Both the position numbers and the translations under genes were made by a program. The notes under the pieces are model-generated. The model searched no databases. It was not told the origin of the DNA and saw nothing but the letters and a program-made list of their open reading frames with translations. Of a stretch of DNA of 64,000 bases, positions 24,727 to 34,756 are shown piece after piece; position 1 is the stretch's first letter, and every line of letters begins with the position of its first letter. This DNA comes from Urbifossiella limnaea (GTDB taxonomy: Bacteria > Planctomycetota > Planctomycetia > Gemmatales > Gemmataceae): assembly GCF_007747215.1 (NCBI RefSeq), contig NZ_CP036273.1, positions 5,254,322 through 5,318,321 on the forward strand. Direction: 5' to 3'.

Positions 24727-25320
24727 CTAAAACCCCCTGCGGGTGAATTCGTCGCGGATCAGTCGTTCCAGGGCGTCGGTCGCGGCCGTCAGGTCGGCGT
24801 TCTCCAACCGCTTGTCGAACTCGTCGGCGCGGGCCAACTCGCCTCGGGCGGTTTCGAGCCGGCGGTGGATCGACGCCTCCGGCTCGCCGCGGCCGTCGAG
24901 CCGGTGGCGGAGCACGTCGAAGGCCGGCGGCATCACGAACAGCGAAAGGTGGTCGCCAGGGTACAGTAGCCGGACCTGCCCGGCGCCCTGCACGTCGATG
25001 ACCAGGATGACACCCACGCCGGCGGCACGGTACGGATCGACCTCCGCCCGTGGGGTGCCGTAGAAGTCGACGCCGTGGACCTCAGCCCATTCGAGCATTT
25101 CACCGCGGGCGATCGCCTCGCGGAACTGGTCGTGCGTCCAATAATGATACGAGACGCCGTCCAGTTCGCCCGGCCGCCGCTTCCTGGTCGTAGCCGTGAT
25201 CGCCCGGCGCAGTGGCAGCACGTTACGGCCGATGAGCCCGTCCACGAGCGTCGTCTTGCCGACCCCGCTCGGGCCCGACAAGACGATTAGCGGGGCGGTG
25301 CGGCCGGTCGGGGTCGTCAT
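24727..25320 (-). CDS. gmk: Guanylate kinase
   Basis: 197 residues from ATG 25320, with GGAG 6 nt upstream; a TTG seven codons earlier is a less likely start. The P-loop is LSGPSGVGKTTL. The GMP site follows in RRAITATTRKRRPGELDGVSYHYW, and VILVIDVQGAGQVR is typical. It phosphorylates GMP to GDP. It lies in the order yicC-gmk-rpoZ, conserved in many bacteria, 13 bp after yicC. Confidence 0.96.
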   Translation of the reverse strand: MTTPTGRTAPLIVLSGPSGVGKTTLVDGLIGRNVLPLRRAITATTRKRRPGELDGVSYHYWTHDQFREAIARGEMLEWAEVHGVDFYGTPRAEVDPYRAAGVGVILVIDVQGAGQVRLLYPGDHLSLFVMPPAFDVLRHRLDGRGEPEASIHRRLETARGELARADEFDKRLENADLTAATDALERLIRDEFTRRGF

Positions 25321-25333
25321 TCCGCGCTCCGCG

Positions 25334-26227
25334 TCACTCAACGTTCTGCACCAACTCGCGGACCTTCTCCAGCGCCGCCTTGATCTCGAACACGTGGCGC
25401 GACACGGTCACGTCGCCGGCCTTCGAGCCGAGGGTGTTCACCTCCCGGCCCATCTCCTGTAGCACGAATTCCAGCTTCCGCCCCGCCTCGTCCCCCTTAC
25501 GGACCAGTTCCGCGAACTGCTCGAGGTGAGCGGTCAGCCGCGTCACCTCCTCGGCCACGTCGGTGCGGTCGGCGAACAGCGCCACCTCGCGGATGACGTG
25601 GTCCTGCGACACCGCCACGCCGGCGTCCGCGACGCCCTGCCGGACCCGCTCCAGGATGCGCTGCCGGTACTCGGCCGTGACCGCCGGCAGGTGGCTCCGC
25701 ACCCGACCAAGTTCCTCGCACACGTGCCCGTGCAGCGACAGCAACTCGGCTGCCATCGCCTTCCCCTCTTCGCGGCGCATGGCGTCGAGCTTCGTCAACG
25801 CCTCGCCGAGCGCGGTCTCCACGGCCGGCCACTCGTCGTCGGGCAGGCCGCCGTGGCGGGTCGGCTCGGGGGCGACGCCGGGGAGCGTCAGCGCCGCGGC
25901 GAAGACTTGTGCCGCGTACAGTTCCGGCAATTTGGCGGCGTCGCAGGCGGTGCGAGCTTGTTTCAGGTAGGCGGTGAGCAGGTCGGTGTTCAGGGCGGCG
26001 TCGGTCGGCTTCGCCCGCCGGTTGGCGTGCACGTGAACCAGCAGGGTGCCGCGGCGGACGTGCCGGCGGACGACCTTCTCGACCTCGGCCTCGAACAGCG
26101 GGTACGGGTCGGACCCGCGAACGGTCACCTTCAGGTGCCGGTTGTTGACCGCCCGGACCTCGACGGCGACGGCGGCCGCGGCGGTCGCGCCCCGGGCCTC
26201 CCCGTACCCCGTCATGCTCAGCAACAC
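25334..26227 (-). CDS. yicC: YicC family endoribonuclease
   Basis: 297 residues starting at GTG 26227; the following codons LLSMTGYGEAR give the family's hallmark N-terminus. The C-terminal DUF1732 part has the conserved FVLQEMGREVNTLGSKAGD and KAALEKVRELVQNVE. YicC proteins are RNases (YicC in E. coli, YloC in Bacillus) implicated in small-RNA and mRNA turnover. Part of the secG-yicC-gmk-rpoZ run, 18 bp after secG. Confidence 0.93.
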   Translation of the reverse strand: MLLSMTGYGEARGATAAAAVAVEVRAVNNRHLKVTVRGSDPYPLFEAEVEKVVRRHVRRGTLLVHVHANRRAKPTDAALNTDLLTAYLKQARTACDAAKLPELYAAQVFAAALTLPGVAPEPTRHGGLPDDEWPAVETALGEALTKLDAMRREEGKAMAAELLSLHGHVCEELGRVRSHLPAVTAEYRQRILERVRQGVADAGVAVSQDHVIREVALFADRTDVAEEVTRLTAHLEQFAELVRKGDEAGRKLEFVLQEMGREVNTLGSKAGDVTVSRHVFEIKAALEKVRELVQNVE

Positions 26228-26245
26228 ACCGGTTCCCCGTGGGTG

Positions 26246-26599
26246 CTACTGTACGGGCGGGAGCTGGTTGCCCCCACCGCCCTGCTGGGCCGGGGCGGCC
26301 TTCTCGGCCGGAACCTCGATCTGGTTCACGTTCGCGTCCTCGGAGATCTCGTACTTCACGACCTTGACGTGGATCATGATGACGAGCACCCACACGGCGG
26401 CGAGGTACAGGGTGATCTTTACGAAGGCGTCGGCGGCACGCGAGCCGAAGGCGCTCGACCCGCCGGCGCCGCCGAACGCGCCCGCGAGCCCGCCGCCCTT
26501 GCCGCGCTGGATGAGGACGATCAGCATCAGGAACAGGCCGATGCCGACCACGAGCACGTTCAGAACGTGGGACACCCACCAGACGGCGAGCAAGGACAC
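26246..26599 (-). CDS. secG: Preprotein translocase subunit SecG
   Basis: 117 residues from GTG 26599, with CGGAGG upstream. Two transmembrane helices (about 8-27 and 60-77) flank the family motif LIQRGKGGGLAGAFGGAGGSSAFGSR. SecG supports SecYE during protein export. The acidic, then glycine/proline-rich tail (about 80-117) is longer than in E. coli but common outside proteobacteria. Downstream of tpiA, a frequent neighbour (tpiA-secG). Confidence 0.96.
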   Translation of the reverse strand: MSLLAVWWVSHVLNVLVVGIGLFLMLIVLIQRGKGGGLAGAFGGAGGSSAFGSRAADAFVKITLYLAAVWVLVIMIHVKVVKYEISEDANVNQIEVPAEKAAPAQQGGGGNQLPPVQ

Positions 26600-26696
26600 G
26601 GCGCGAACCTCCGTGCGAACGACACGACGGGCGACCCGGCCCGCCCCAACGGGTGAACGGTTAGTCTAGTGCGCGGGTCGGCGTCGGGTAGGGCCG

Positions 26697-27455
26697 TCAG
26701 CCCGCGGCGGCGACGATCTTGAGGAAGGCGTCGGCCTTGAGGCTGGCTCCGCCGACCAGTCCGCCGTCGATGTCCGGCTGCGCGAACAGCCCCGGCGCCG
26801 ACTCGCCTGTGAGCGACCCGCCGTAGAGGATAGGAAGGGCAGCGGCGATATTATCGCCGTAGAGCATCCCCATTCGGGCGCGAATGTTCTTGTGCGCCTC
26901 CTGCGCCAGTTCCGGCGTGGCGACCTTCCCCGTACCGATCGCCCATACCGGCTCGTAGGCGAAGATCAGTCGGGCGAACTGCTCGTCCGTGAGGCCGGCG
27001 CACGCGGCGTACACCTGGCGCTGGAAGACGCGCTCCTGTAGGTTCCGCTCGCGCTCCGCGAGCGTCTCGCCGATGCACAGGATGACGTGTAGTCCGGCCT
27101 CGAGCGCGGCATGAACCTTTTGGTTGGTCGCGGCGTCGGTCTCGCCGATGACATGCCGCCGCTCGCTGTGCCCGACGAGGGTGTATTTGCAGCCGACCTC
27201 TAGGAGCATCCCCGGGCTGACCTCGCCGGTGAACGCCCCCTTCGTCTCCGAGTACACGTCCTGCGCCCCGAGCGCCACCGCCGTCCCGGCGAGGGCGTCG
27301 GCGACGGGCACGAGCCACGGAAACGGCGGGATGACGGCCACGTCGCACGCCGGGGACGCACCTACGCCGGCGGCGACGGCCTTCGCCAGCGTGACGGCCT
27401 CGGCGCGGGTGGTGTTCATCTTCCAGTTGCCAGCAATCAGCTTGCGACGGGGCAT
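26697..27455 (-). CDS. tpiA: Triosephosphate isomerase
   Basis: 252 residues. GNWKMNTTRAEA carries the active-site Asn and Lys, VGHSERRH the catalytic His, YEPVWAIGTGKVATPE the catalytic Glu and loop 6, and ILYGGSLTGE the phosphate loop. It interconverts dihydroxyacetone phosphate and glyceraldehyde 3-phosphate. GAGGAG lies just before the start. The order tpiA-secG is conserved in many genomes. It starts 34 bp after the DAHP synthase gene. Confidence 0.97.
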   Translation of the reverse strand: MPRRKLIAGNWKMNTTRAEAVTLAKAVAAGVGASPACDVAVIPPFPWLVPVADALAGTAVALGAQDVYSETKGAFTGEVSPGMLLEVGCKYTLVGHSERRHVIGETDAATNQKVHAALEAGLHVILCIGETLAERERNLQERVFQRQVYAACAGLTDEQFARLIFAYEPVWAIGTGKVATPELAQEAHKNIRARMGMLYGDNIAAALPILYGGSLTGESAPGLFAQPDIDGGLVGGASLKADAFLKIVAAAG

Positions 27456-27489
27456 GAGGCTCCTCGGGAACTACACAACTGGCGAGCGG

Positions 27490-28521
27490 TCAGTTCTGTT
27501 CCGGCGCCCAGAACTCGCGGTCCAGCGCCGCAGCCAGCCGCCGCAGGTCGCCCATCAGGTCGAGGAACTGATGCGGCAGCAGCGCCTGCGGGCCGTCCGA
27601 CATCGCCTTCTCGGGACAGTTGTGAACCTCGACGTGCACCCCGTCGGCACCCGCCGCGACCGACGCCCGGCACATGCTCGGGATCAGGTCGGGCCGGCCC
27701 GTCGCGTGGCTCGGGTCCACGATGATCGGCAGGTGGCTCTGCCCCTTCACGTTCGGCACGGCGCTCATGTCGAGCATGTTCCGCGTGCTGTCCTCGAAGC
27801 TCCGCACGCCGCGCTCGCACAGCACCACGTCCTTGTTCCCCTCGGCGAGGATGTACTCCGCGCTCATCAGCATGTCCTTCACCGTGGCGCTCATGCCGCG
27901 CTTCATCAGCACCGGCTTCTTCGCCCGGCCGACCTCCTTCAGCAGGTCGAAGTTCTGCATGTTGCGGGCGCCCAACTGGAGCATGTCGGCGTACCGGCAC
28001 ACCAGGTCCACCTGCCGCGGGTCCATCACCTCGGTGACGACGGGCATGTCGTACTTGTCGCCCACGTCCCGCAGGATTTTCAGCCCGTCCTCGCCCATCC
28101 CCTGGAAGCTGTACGGGCTCGTCCGCGGCTTGAACGCGCCGCCGCGTAGGATGTTCGCCCCGCCGGCCTTCACGTACTTGGCGACGGTGTCCATCACCTC
28201 GTAGCTCTCGACCGCGCACGGCCCGGCGATCATGGCCAGGCTGCCGCCGCCGACCTTCACCTTGCCGACGTACACCGCCGAGTCTTCCTTGTGGAACTCA
28301 CGCGACGCCAGCTTGAACGGCTTCATGATCGACAGGACCTGCTCGACGCCCGGAATGGCGGAGAAGTTCTCCGTCTGCGGCTTCCGCTCGTCGCCGATCA
28401 CGCCGACGATCGTCCGCGTCTCGCCGCGAGAGACGTGGGGCGTGAAGCCGAGTTCCTTCACCCGCTCGATGACGTGCTCGATCTGTTCCAGGCTGGCGTC
28501 GGGCCGAATCACGAGGATCAT
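27490..28521 (-). CDS. aroF: 3-deoxy-7-phosphoheptulonate (DAHP) synthase, class I-beta with N-terminal regulatory domain
   Basis: 343 residues from ATG 28521; the frame is open further upstream into repeat DNA and is trimmed. Residues 1-70 form the ferredoxin-like regulatory domain of the I-beta enzymes ([20 protein letters not shown]). The TIM barrel follows with [36 protein letters not shown] and [11 protein letters not shown]. It condenses PEP and erythrose 4-phosphate, the first step of aromatic amino acid synthesis. pheA lies upstream on the same strand, so the pair covers both ends of the phenylalanine route. Confidence 0.96.
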   Translation of the reverse strand: MILVIRPDASLEQIEHVIERVKELGFTPHVSRGETRTIVGVIGDERKPQTENFSAIPGVEQVLSIMKPFKLASREFHKEDSAVYVGKVKVGGGSLAMIAGPCAVESYEVMDTVAKYVKAGGANILRGGAFKPRTSPYSFQGMGEDGLKILRDVGDKYDMPVVTEVMDPRQVDLVCRYADMLQLGARNMQNFDLLKEVGRAKKPVLMKRGMSATVKDMLMSAEYILAEGNKDVVLCERGVRSFEDSTRNMLDMSAVPNVKGQSHLPIIVDPSHATGRPDLIPSMCRASVAAGADGVHVEVHNCPEKAMSDGPQALLPHQFLDLMGDLRRLAAALDREFWAPEQN

Positions 28522-28640
28522 GGCAGAAACTTTCGACCGCCGGCCGGGCCGACGGGGGCGCGGGTGAGGGATGCGGTTAACGTAGGGACGCGGCCCGGGC
28601 GGGAACACCCGGGCGGACGGCGGACGGTCGAGCCGGCGTG

Positions 28641-28720
28641 ATTGTGTGCACGACTCCCCCCCGGGGGTCGAGGCACGCATTGAGTCTATGACACAAAAGA
28701 GTGTGAGGGCGACCCGGGCT
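28641..28720. repeat. Conserved ~75-bp intergenic element, copy 1
   Basis: This stretch matches 62061-62140 closely, in the same orientation: ATTGTGTG, a C-run/G-run (CCCCCCCGGGGG), then TCGAGGCACGCATTGAGTC and ATGACACA are shared, with weaker similarity beyond. Read on the minus strand it lies about 120 nt upstream of the aroF start. It could be a regulatory leader, a small RNA or a mobile-element remnant. Confidence 0.75.
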
Positions 28721-28724
28721 GTCG

Positions 28725-29840
28725 CTACTCCTCGGACGCTTTCGCGGCCGGGAACGACCCCAGCGGCGAGACCTCGTCGCACACGGCTTCCAGGCCGGCG
28801 AGCGCCTTCTTCACCTTCGGGTCGTCGCGGTGGCCTTCCATCTCCAGGAAGAACACGTACTCGCCCTTCGCCTCGCGGTACGGGAACGACTCCACCCACG
28901 TCAGGTTGATCTTGTTCTGCTTGAAGACCTGGAGTGCGTCCGCCAGCGAGCCCGGGCTGTTGGTCGTCTGAAACATCAACGCCGTCTTGTCGGCGCCGGT
29001 CTTGGCGCTGTCCGACAGGCCGATGACGGCGAACCGCGTCTCGTTGAACGGGCTGTCCTCGATGTTGTTGTACAGGATGCGGATGCCGTACCGCACCGCC
29101 GCCTGCCGGCCGGCCACGGCCGCGACGTGCGGCTCGCTCTGCACCAGCGACGCCGCGTGCGCCGTGCTCGACACCTCGTGCAGGCTGGCGTGCGGCAGGT
29201 TCTTCGACAGCCAGTTCCGACACTGGCTCAGCGCCTGGGCCTTGCTGTAAACGCGGCGGATTTCCGTCTGCTCGCAGTTCGCCAGCAGGTGGTGCCGGAC
29301 GCGCAACCGCACCTCGGCGCAAATCTTCACCTGAGGCATGCGGATGAACATGTCCAGCGTGTCGGTGATGCGGCCGTCGGTGCTGTTCTCAAGCGGCACG
29401 ACCCCGTAGTCGGCGTGCTTCCGCTGCACCTCCTCGAAGACGGCCGCGATGGTGCCGGTCCGGAGGTACGTCATCGCTTCGCCGAACCGCTCCAGCGCCG
29501 CGAGGTGGCTGTAACTGTATTCCGGGCCGAGGAATGCGATCTTCTGCACCTTCTGAATGGCCCGCGACCCGCTGATGAGTTCGCGGAAGATCGCCCGCAG
29601 CGTGACTTCCTCGAGCGGCCCCTTGTTGGCGGCGAGGATGTTGTTCATCACCTCTTCTTCGCGGGCGGCCGAGAACACCTCGCCGCCCTGGTCGGCCTTC
29701 ACCTTGCCGATGCGGGCCGCGACCGCCGACCGCTTGTTCAACAGGTCAAGGATCTGCAGGTCGAACTTGTCGATCTGGACGCGCAGCCCCTTGAGGTCGG
29801 CGGAGGTCTTGTCGGCTCCGTCGTCGGTCTTGCGCGCCAT
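28725..29840 (-). CDS. pheA: Bifunctional chorismate mutase / prephenate dehydratase (P-protein)
   Basis: 371 residues. Chorismate mutase lies at about 15-95 ([22 protein letters not shown]). Prephenate dehydratase is at about 97-275 ([47 protein letters not shown]). A C-terminal ACT domain for phenylalanine feedback is at about 290-365 ([27 protein letters not shown]). It converts chorismate through prephenate to phenylpyruvate. The next gene downstream is the DAHP synthase, 203 bp away across a conserved element, so a separate promoter there is possible. Confidence 0.96.
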   Translation of the reverse strand: MARKTDDGADKTSADLKGLRVQIDKFDLQILDLLNKRSAVAARIGKVKADQGGEVFSAAREEEVMNNILAANKGPLEEVTLRAIFRELISGSRAIQKVQKIAFLGPEYSYSHLAALERFGEAMTYLRTGTIAAVFEEVQRKHADYGVVPLENSTDGRITDTLDMFIRMPQVKICAEVRLRVRHHLLANCEQTEIRRVYSKAQALSQCRNWLSKNLPHASLHEVSSTAHAASLVQSEPHVAAVAGRQAAVRYGIRILYNNIEDSPFNETRFAVIGLSDSAKTGADKTALMFQTTNSPGSLADALQVFKQNKINLTWVESFPYREAKGEYVFFLEMEGHRDDPKVKKALAGLEAVCDEVSPLGSFPAAKASEE

Positions 29841-30265
29841 GGCGGAACCCGCGAGGGGATGAGTAGTTGGGTAGGAATGTACCGGCCGGCCGCGCGGGCG
29901 TCAACGAACAGAGTTAAGTCCGAGTGAAGGGGCGGTTCCGGTTGTAGCGGCGGTAGCGAGAATCCCGGTTGTCGCAATCCGTTCGCTATCACTGACTTGC
30001 CGCCAGCCGTCAAAACGGCAGTCGCCGCGGGTGGCGGGATCAGCGAGCTCCCCGATTCGGCGGCGATCGGCGTGCGGAAGCATTGACCAGATTATGACTT
30101 GCGTCGCCGCCACGTCGCAAGCGCGTGGGCTGGTATGAGGGTTGCTGAGCAACGCGACAAAACCTACGAATCCGGTGCGCCCCCGCCCGAATCCAACACG
30201 TGTCACAAACCCGGTCCGCTGCCCGGCCGACCGGCTAGAACACTACGAAACCGGAGACCCAAGTC
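29841..30265. other. Divergent intergenic region pheA / dnaK
   Basis: 425 bp with no convincing gene. It holds a minus-strand promoter candidate (30091-30120), a small hairpin GCCGTCAAAACGGC near 30006-30019 and the near-palindrome GTTGCTGAGCAAC near 30134-30146. No CIRCE element (TTAGCACTC-N9-GAGTGCTAA) is present before dnaK. CGGAGACC precedes the dnaK ATG. Confidence 0.5.
30091..30120 (-). promoter_or_regulatory. Possible sigma-70-type promoter toward pheA
   Basis: On the minus strand TTGCGA (30115-30120) and CATAAT (30091-30096) are separated by 18 bp. This is the best -35/-10 pair in the gap and would give pheA a leader of about 240 nt. Confidence 0.45.
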
Positions 30266-32212
<1,947 letters not shown>

Positions 32213-32223
32213 CCAACGAGAAA

Positions 32224-32247
32224 GCCCACCCGGTCTGACGGGTGGGC
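32224..32247 (+). terminator. dnaK terminator hairpin
   Basis: GCCCACCCG (32224-32232) pairs perfectly with CGGGTGGGC (32239-32247) around a 6-nt loop, starting 11 nt after the dnaK stop. There is no U-tract, which is common in such GC-rich DNA. Confidence 0.75.
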
Positions 32248-32261
32248 GTCGAGAAGCGCGG

Positions 32262-32288
32262 AAGCCCGGGGCGGATGTCCCCGGGCTT
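32262..32288 (-). terminator. Terminator hairpin for the small lipoprotein gene
   Basis: AAGCCCGGGG (32262-32271) pairs perfectly with CCCCGGGCTT (32279-32288), 7-nt loop. It lies just past the stop of the minus-strand gene at 32296 and could also back up the dnaK terminator. Confidence 0.65.
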
Positions 32289-32295
32289 CGTGCGT

Positions 32296-32400
32296 TTAGC
32301 CGCCGCAGGTCGAGCAGCCGCTCTTGGTGCTCTTGCAGCCGGTGCTGGTGACGGTGACGACGCCGGCGAGGAGCGCGAGGCAGATGAGAAGCTTACGCAT
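32296..32400 (-). CDS. 34-residue lipoprotein with Cys/Lys/Ser tail
   Basis: MRKLLICLALLAGVVTVTSTGC is a lipoprotein signal with the lipobox Cys at residue 22. Only 12 residues follow (KSTKSGCSTCGG), with two more cysteines. AGGGAAGGG stands before the ATG and a perfect hairpin follows the stop, so the short frame is credible as an expressed gene. Such entericidin-like or metal-binding mini-lipoproteins are often missed by gene callers. Function unknown. Confidence 0.68.
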   Translation of the reverse strand: MRKLLICLALLAGVVTVTSTGCKSTKSGCSTCGG

Positions 32401-32550
32401 CGGAAGGCCCTTCCCTGGGGGTGTTGCCGGCCGTCCCGTGGCCGACGTGCGACAGGTATCGGCGAGGCGGGGTGGGGCGGGGAGCGGGGAAGTGCGGTGT
32501 TTCGAGGGCGGTGGGCGTTGGAGGTCCGGCTGTGCGGGGTGTAGGGGTTC

Positions 32551-32583
32551 GGCGAGCTGGGGGGCGACGGCCCCCGGCTCGCC
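32551..32583 (-). terminator. Hairpin downstream of clpS
   Basis: GGCGAGC...GGGGGC pairs with GCCCCC...GCTCGCC around GACG, beginning 6 nt after the clpS stop on the minus strand. Its core GGCGACGGCC resembles the cores of the palindromic repeats elsewhere in the window, so it may be a single repeat unit used as a terminator. The rest of the 32401-32588 gap shows nothing else. Confidence 0.55.
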
Positions 32584-32588
32584 GCCCA

Positions 32589-32918
32589 CTATTCCGCCGG
32601 CTCCAGCACCGCGGTCATTGACCCGCTGCTGTGCTGGCTCCGCGGGTCGGGGCCGTACGCGTGAATCTGCTCCTGCTTCAGTTCCGCCCGTTCCAGGCTC
32701 GTCGTGCACACGATCGCCCGGCCCGTCTTGTGAACCTCCTCGGCGAGCTTGAACCCGGTTTCGAGCGGGTGCGCGAACAGGTCCAGCAGCATGATGGCCA
32801 CGTACTCGAAGGTGTGGTCGTCGTCGTCCAGCAGGATCACGTGGTACGGCGGCTGGTGCCGCGTTCGTGTCTCGGTCTGCTCGTCGAGTTCCGGCAGCAC
32901 CGCCGGTCCGCTGCTCAT
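32589..32918 (-). CDS. clpS: ATP-dependent Clp protease adaptor ClpS
   Basis: 109 residues from ATG 32918, with GGAGG 6 nt upstream. The ClpS core is clear: PPYHVILLDDDDHTFEYVAIML, then GFKLAEEVHKTGRAIVCTTSLERAELKQEQIHAYG. ClpS delivers proteins with N-degron residues to ClpAP/ClpCP. It starts 11 bp after the stop of the FHA-GAF-PP2C phosphatase and is probably cotranscribed. No clpA or clpC is near. Confidence 0.94.
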   Translation of the reverse strand: MSSGPAVLPELDEQTETRTRHQPPYHVILLDDDDHTFEYVAIMLLDLFAHPLETGFKLAEEVHKTGRAIVCTTSLERAELKQEQIHAYGPDPRSQHSSGSMTAVLEPAE

Positions 32919-32929
32919 CGATTCCTCCG

Positions 32930-34699
32930 TCAGCTCGGGCGCAGGGCCGGCGCCTTCGGGTCGGTCCGCGTCGTGTTCGTAACCGGCCCGTGGGCCGGGT
33001 CCACCCGGCCGAACACGATCACCGCGATGTCGTCGTTCTGAGCCCGGCCGGCGGCGTGCCGCTTCACCGCCGTCACGAGCTGGTCGCCGACGCGCCGCGG
33101 CCGCCAGTTCGCCGCCGCGATGGCGTCGTTCGGCGGCAGCAGGCACTCGTCCACGCCCTCGGGGCCGTACAGCGCCCCGGACGGGCTCATCGCGTCGGTC
33201 ACGCCGTCGGTGAACACGGCAACCACGTCGCCGACTTCCAACCGCAGCGTGACCGACTCGTACTCGTACCCCGGCATCACCCCCAGCGGCGTGCCGGTCT
33301 GGTCGGTGCTGATGGCGTCGTCCAGGTCGTGCGGGCCGACGCGAAACATGCGAGGGTTCATGTGCCCGGCGTTCACGACCGTCATCTGGTGGGCGACCGT
33401 GTCGATGAGCATCACGGCCAGGGTGACGAACCGATCGCCGAGCCCGCCGCTGATCATTTGGTCGTTCAGCATCCCGACCGCCTTCACCGGGTCGGGCTCG
33501 CTGAGCAGGCAGAACCGCACCTCGGAGCTGAGCTTGGCGACGAGCAGCGCCGCGGGCACGCCCTTCCCCGCCACGTCGCCGAGGACCACCGCGAGCCGCC
33601 CGTTCGGGAGCACGACGGCGTCGTAGTAGTCGCCGCCGATCGTCTGCGCGGGCGAGTAGTGGGCGAAGAACTCGTACCCGTCCACGGTCGGCATCGACTG
33701 CGGCAGGAACCCGAGCTGCACGGCGCGGGCCAGTTCCATCTCCTTCTTGGCCTTCTCCGCGTTCAGCGCGTTCTCGTGCAGCTTCGCCTTCTCGACCGCC
33801 ACGCCGGCCAGGTTGGCGACGATGGTGAGGAGGTTCAGGTCGTCCTCGCGGAACTTCTTGGAGCGGTCCTGGGTGTCGAGCTGGATGGCGCCGAGCGACT
33901 TCCCCTCGGCGGTGACCAGCGGCACGCACATGACGCTGCGGATCTTGAACTCGGCGATCGACGCGTTGGCCGGGAGCGAGGCGTCGGCGCTGGCGTCCTC
34001 GCTCAGGTACGAGTGCTGCGTGTCCACCGCCTTGCGGATGATGGTGCGGCTGAACCGGGCCTCCTCGGGGTCGCCGCGGCGGACGCGGACGGCCCGCGGC
34101 ACCATGCGGCCGGCGTCGTCCAGCAGGATGATGAAGCACCGGTCGGCCTGCTTGAACTCCTTCAGCATCGTCTCCGCGACCTGGTTCAGCAGCGGGTCCA
34201 GGTCGAGCGTCCGCGACAGGCTGGTGCTGATGTCGAGCAGCGCCCGCAGCCGGTCGTTCGGCTGGGTGTCGAGGAAGTGCTGGGCGTTGATCCGGCTGCC
34301 GGTGGCCTCGATGGTGGTGGCGCCGCTGGAGTCGGGCTCGTCGTCGGCGTCGCGGGTGAAGTGTTCGGGCAGCGGCGGCTTGTCGGCCGACCTCGCGCGC
34401 TCGTCCTCGTACTTGAACAGGAAGTCGCACAGCTTCAGCCGGTCTTCGGCGCGGAGCTGCGTGCGGGCGGTAACCTTGCGGCCGTTGAGGACGGTCTCGT
34501 TGCGGCTCTTGAGGTCTTCGACGTAGTAGTGGCCGTTGGCGCGGCTGATCTGGGCGTGGCGGCGGCTGATCGCGTGGTGCGGCAGCACGATCTGGCACGT
34601 CTCGGCGTCGCGGCCGAGGACGATGAGGTCGCCGTCGAGCGGGATTCGGTCGCCCGGGGTGCCGCCGGTCGGCGACTTCAGGAGGACGAGCGCGGGCAT
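32930..34699 (-). CDS. FHA-GAF-PP2C (SpoIIE/RsbU-type) phosphatase
   Basis: 589 residues. An FHA domain (about 25-95, with VLGRD, ISRRHAQI and SRNETVLNGRKV) would bind phosphothreonine. A GAF domain (about 150-305) is a likely small-molecule or signal sensor. The C-terminal PP2C domain (about 355-570) has GGDYYDAVVL, VVLGDVAGKGVPAALLV and VVAVFTDGVTDA, with the metal-binding Asp residues intact. Enzymes of this type dephosphorylate anti-sigma antagonists or other Ser/Thr-phosphoproteins. Such proteins are abundant in planctomycetes. clpS follows in the same transcript. Confidence 0.93.
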   Translation of the reverse strand: MPALVLLKSPTGGTPGDRIPLDGDLIVLGRDAETCQIVLPHHAISRRHAQISRANGHYYVEDLKSRNETVLNGRKVTARTQLRAEDRLKLCDFLFKYEDERARSADKPPLPEHFTRDADDEPDSSGATTIEATGSRINAQHFLDTQPNDRLRALLDISTSLSRTLDLDPLLNQVAETMLKEFKQADRCFIILLDDAGRMVPRAVRVRRGDPEEARFSRTIIRKAVDTQHSYLSEDASADASLPANASIAEFKIRSVMCVPLVTAEGKSLGAIQLDTQDRSKKFREDDLNLLTIVANLAGVAVEKAKLHENALNAEKAKKEMELARAVQLGFLPQSMPTVDGYEFFAHYSPAQTIGGDYYDAVVLPNGRLAVVLGDVAGKGVPAALLVAKLSSEVRFCLLSEPDPVKAVGMLNDQMISGGLGDRFVTLAVMLIDTVAHQMTVVNAGHMNPRMFRVGPHDLDDAISTDQTGTPLGVMPGYEYESVTLRLEVGDVVAVFTDGVTDAMSPSGALYGPEGVDECLLPPNDAIAAANWRPRRVGDQLVTAVKRHAAGRAQNDDIAVIVFGRVDPAHGPVTNTTRTDPKAPALRPS

Positions 34700-34756
34700 G
34701 GCGGTCCGGAGGCTGGGGCGCGGGGCCGGAAGGCGGCCCGGCGAGCCACCCCGATG

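Noticed and set aside
28641-28720. A short conserved peptide ([11 protein letters not shown] in both copies) encoded by the repeated element
   Set aside because: The DNA is so similar that shared translation is expected. There is no start codon with a ribosome site, and the differences are too few to show protein-level selection.
29901-30206. A 101-codon open frame in the pheA-dnaK gap
   Set aside because: No ribosome site, no recognisable domain, and composition unlike a planctomycete protein.
29841-30265. Possible CIRCE (HrcA) operator before dnaK
   Set aside because: No TTAGCACTC...GAGTGCTAA pattern or close variant is present; only small unrelated hairpins.
32401-32550. Possible gene in the GC-skewed gap between the small lipoprotein and clpS
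   Set aside because: Only short frames without ribosome sites; the purine-rich run reads as low-complexity spacer.
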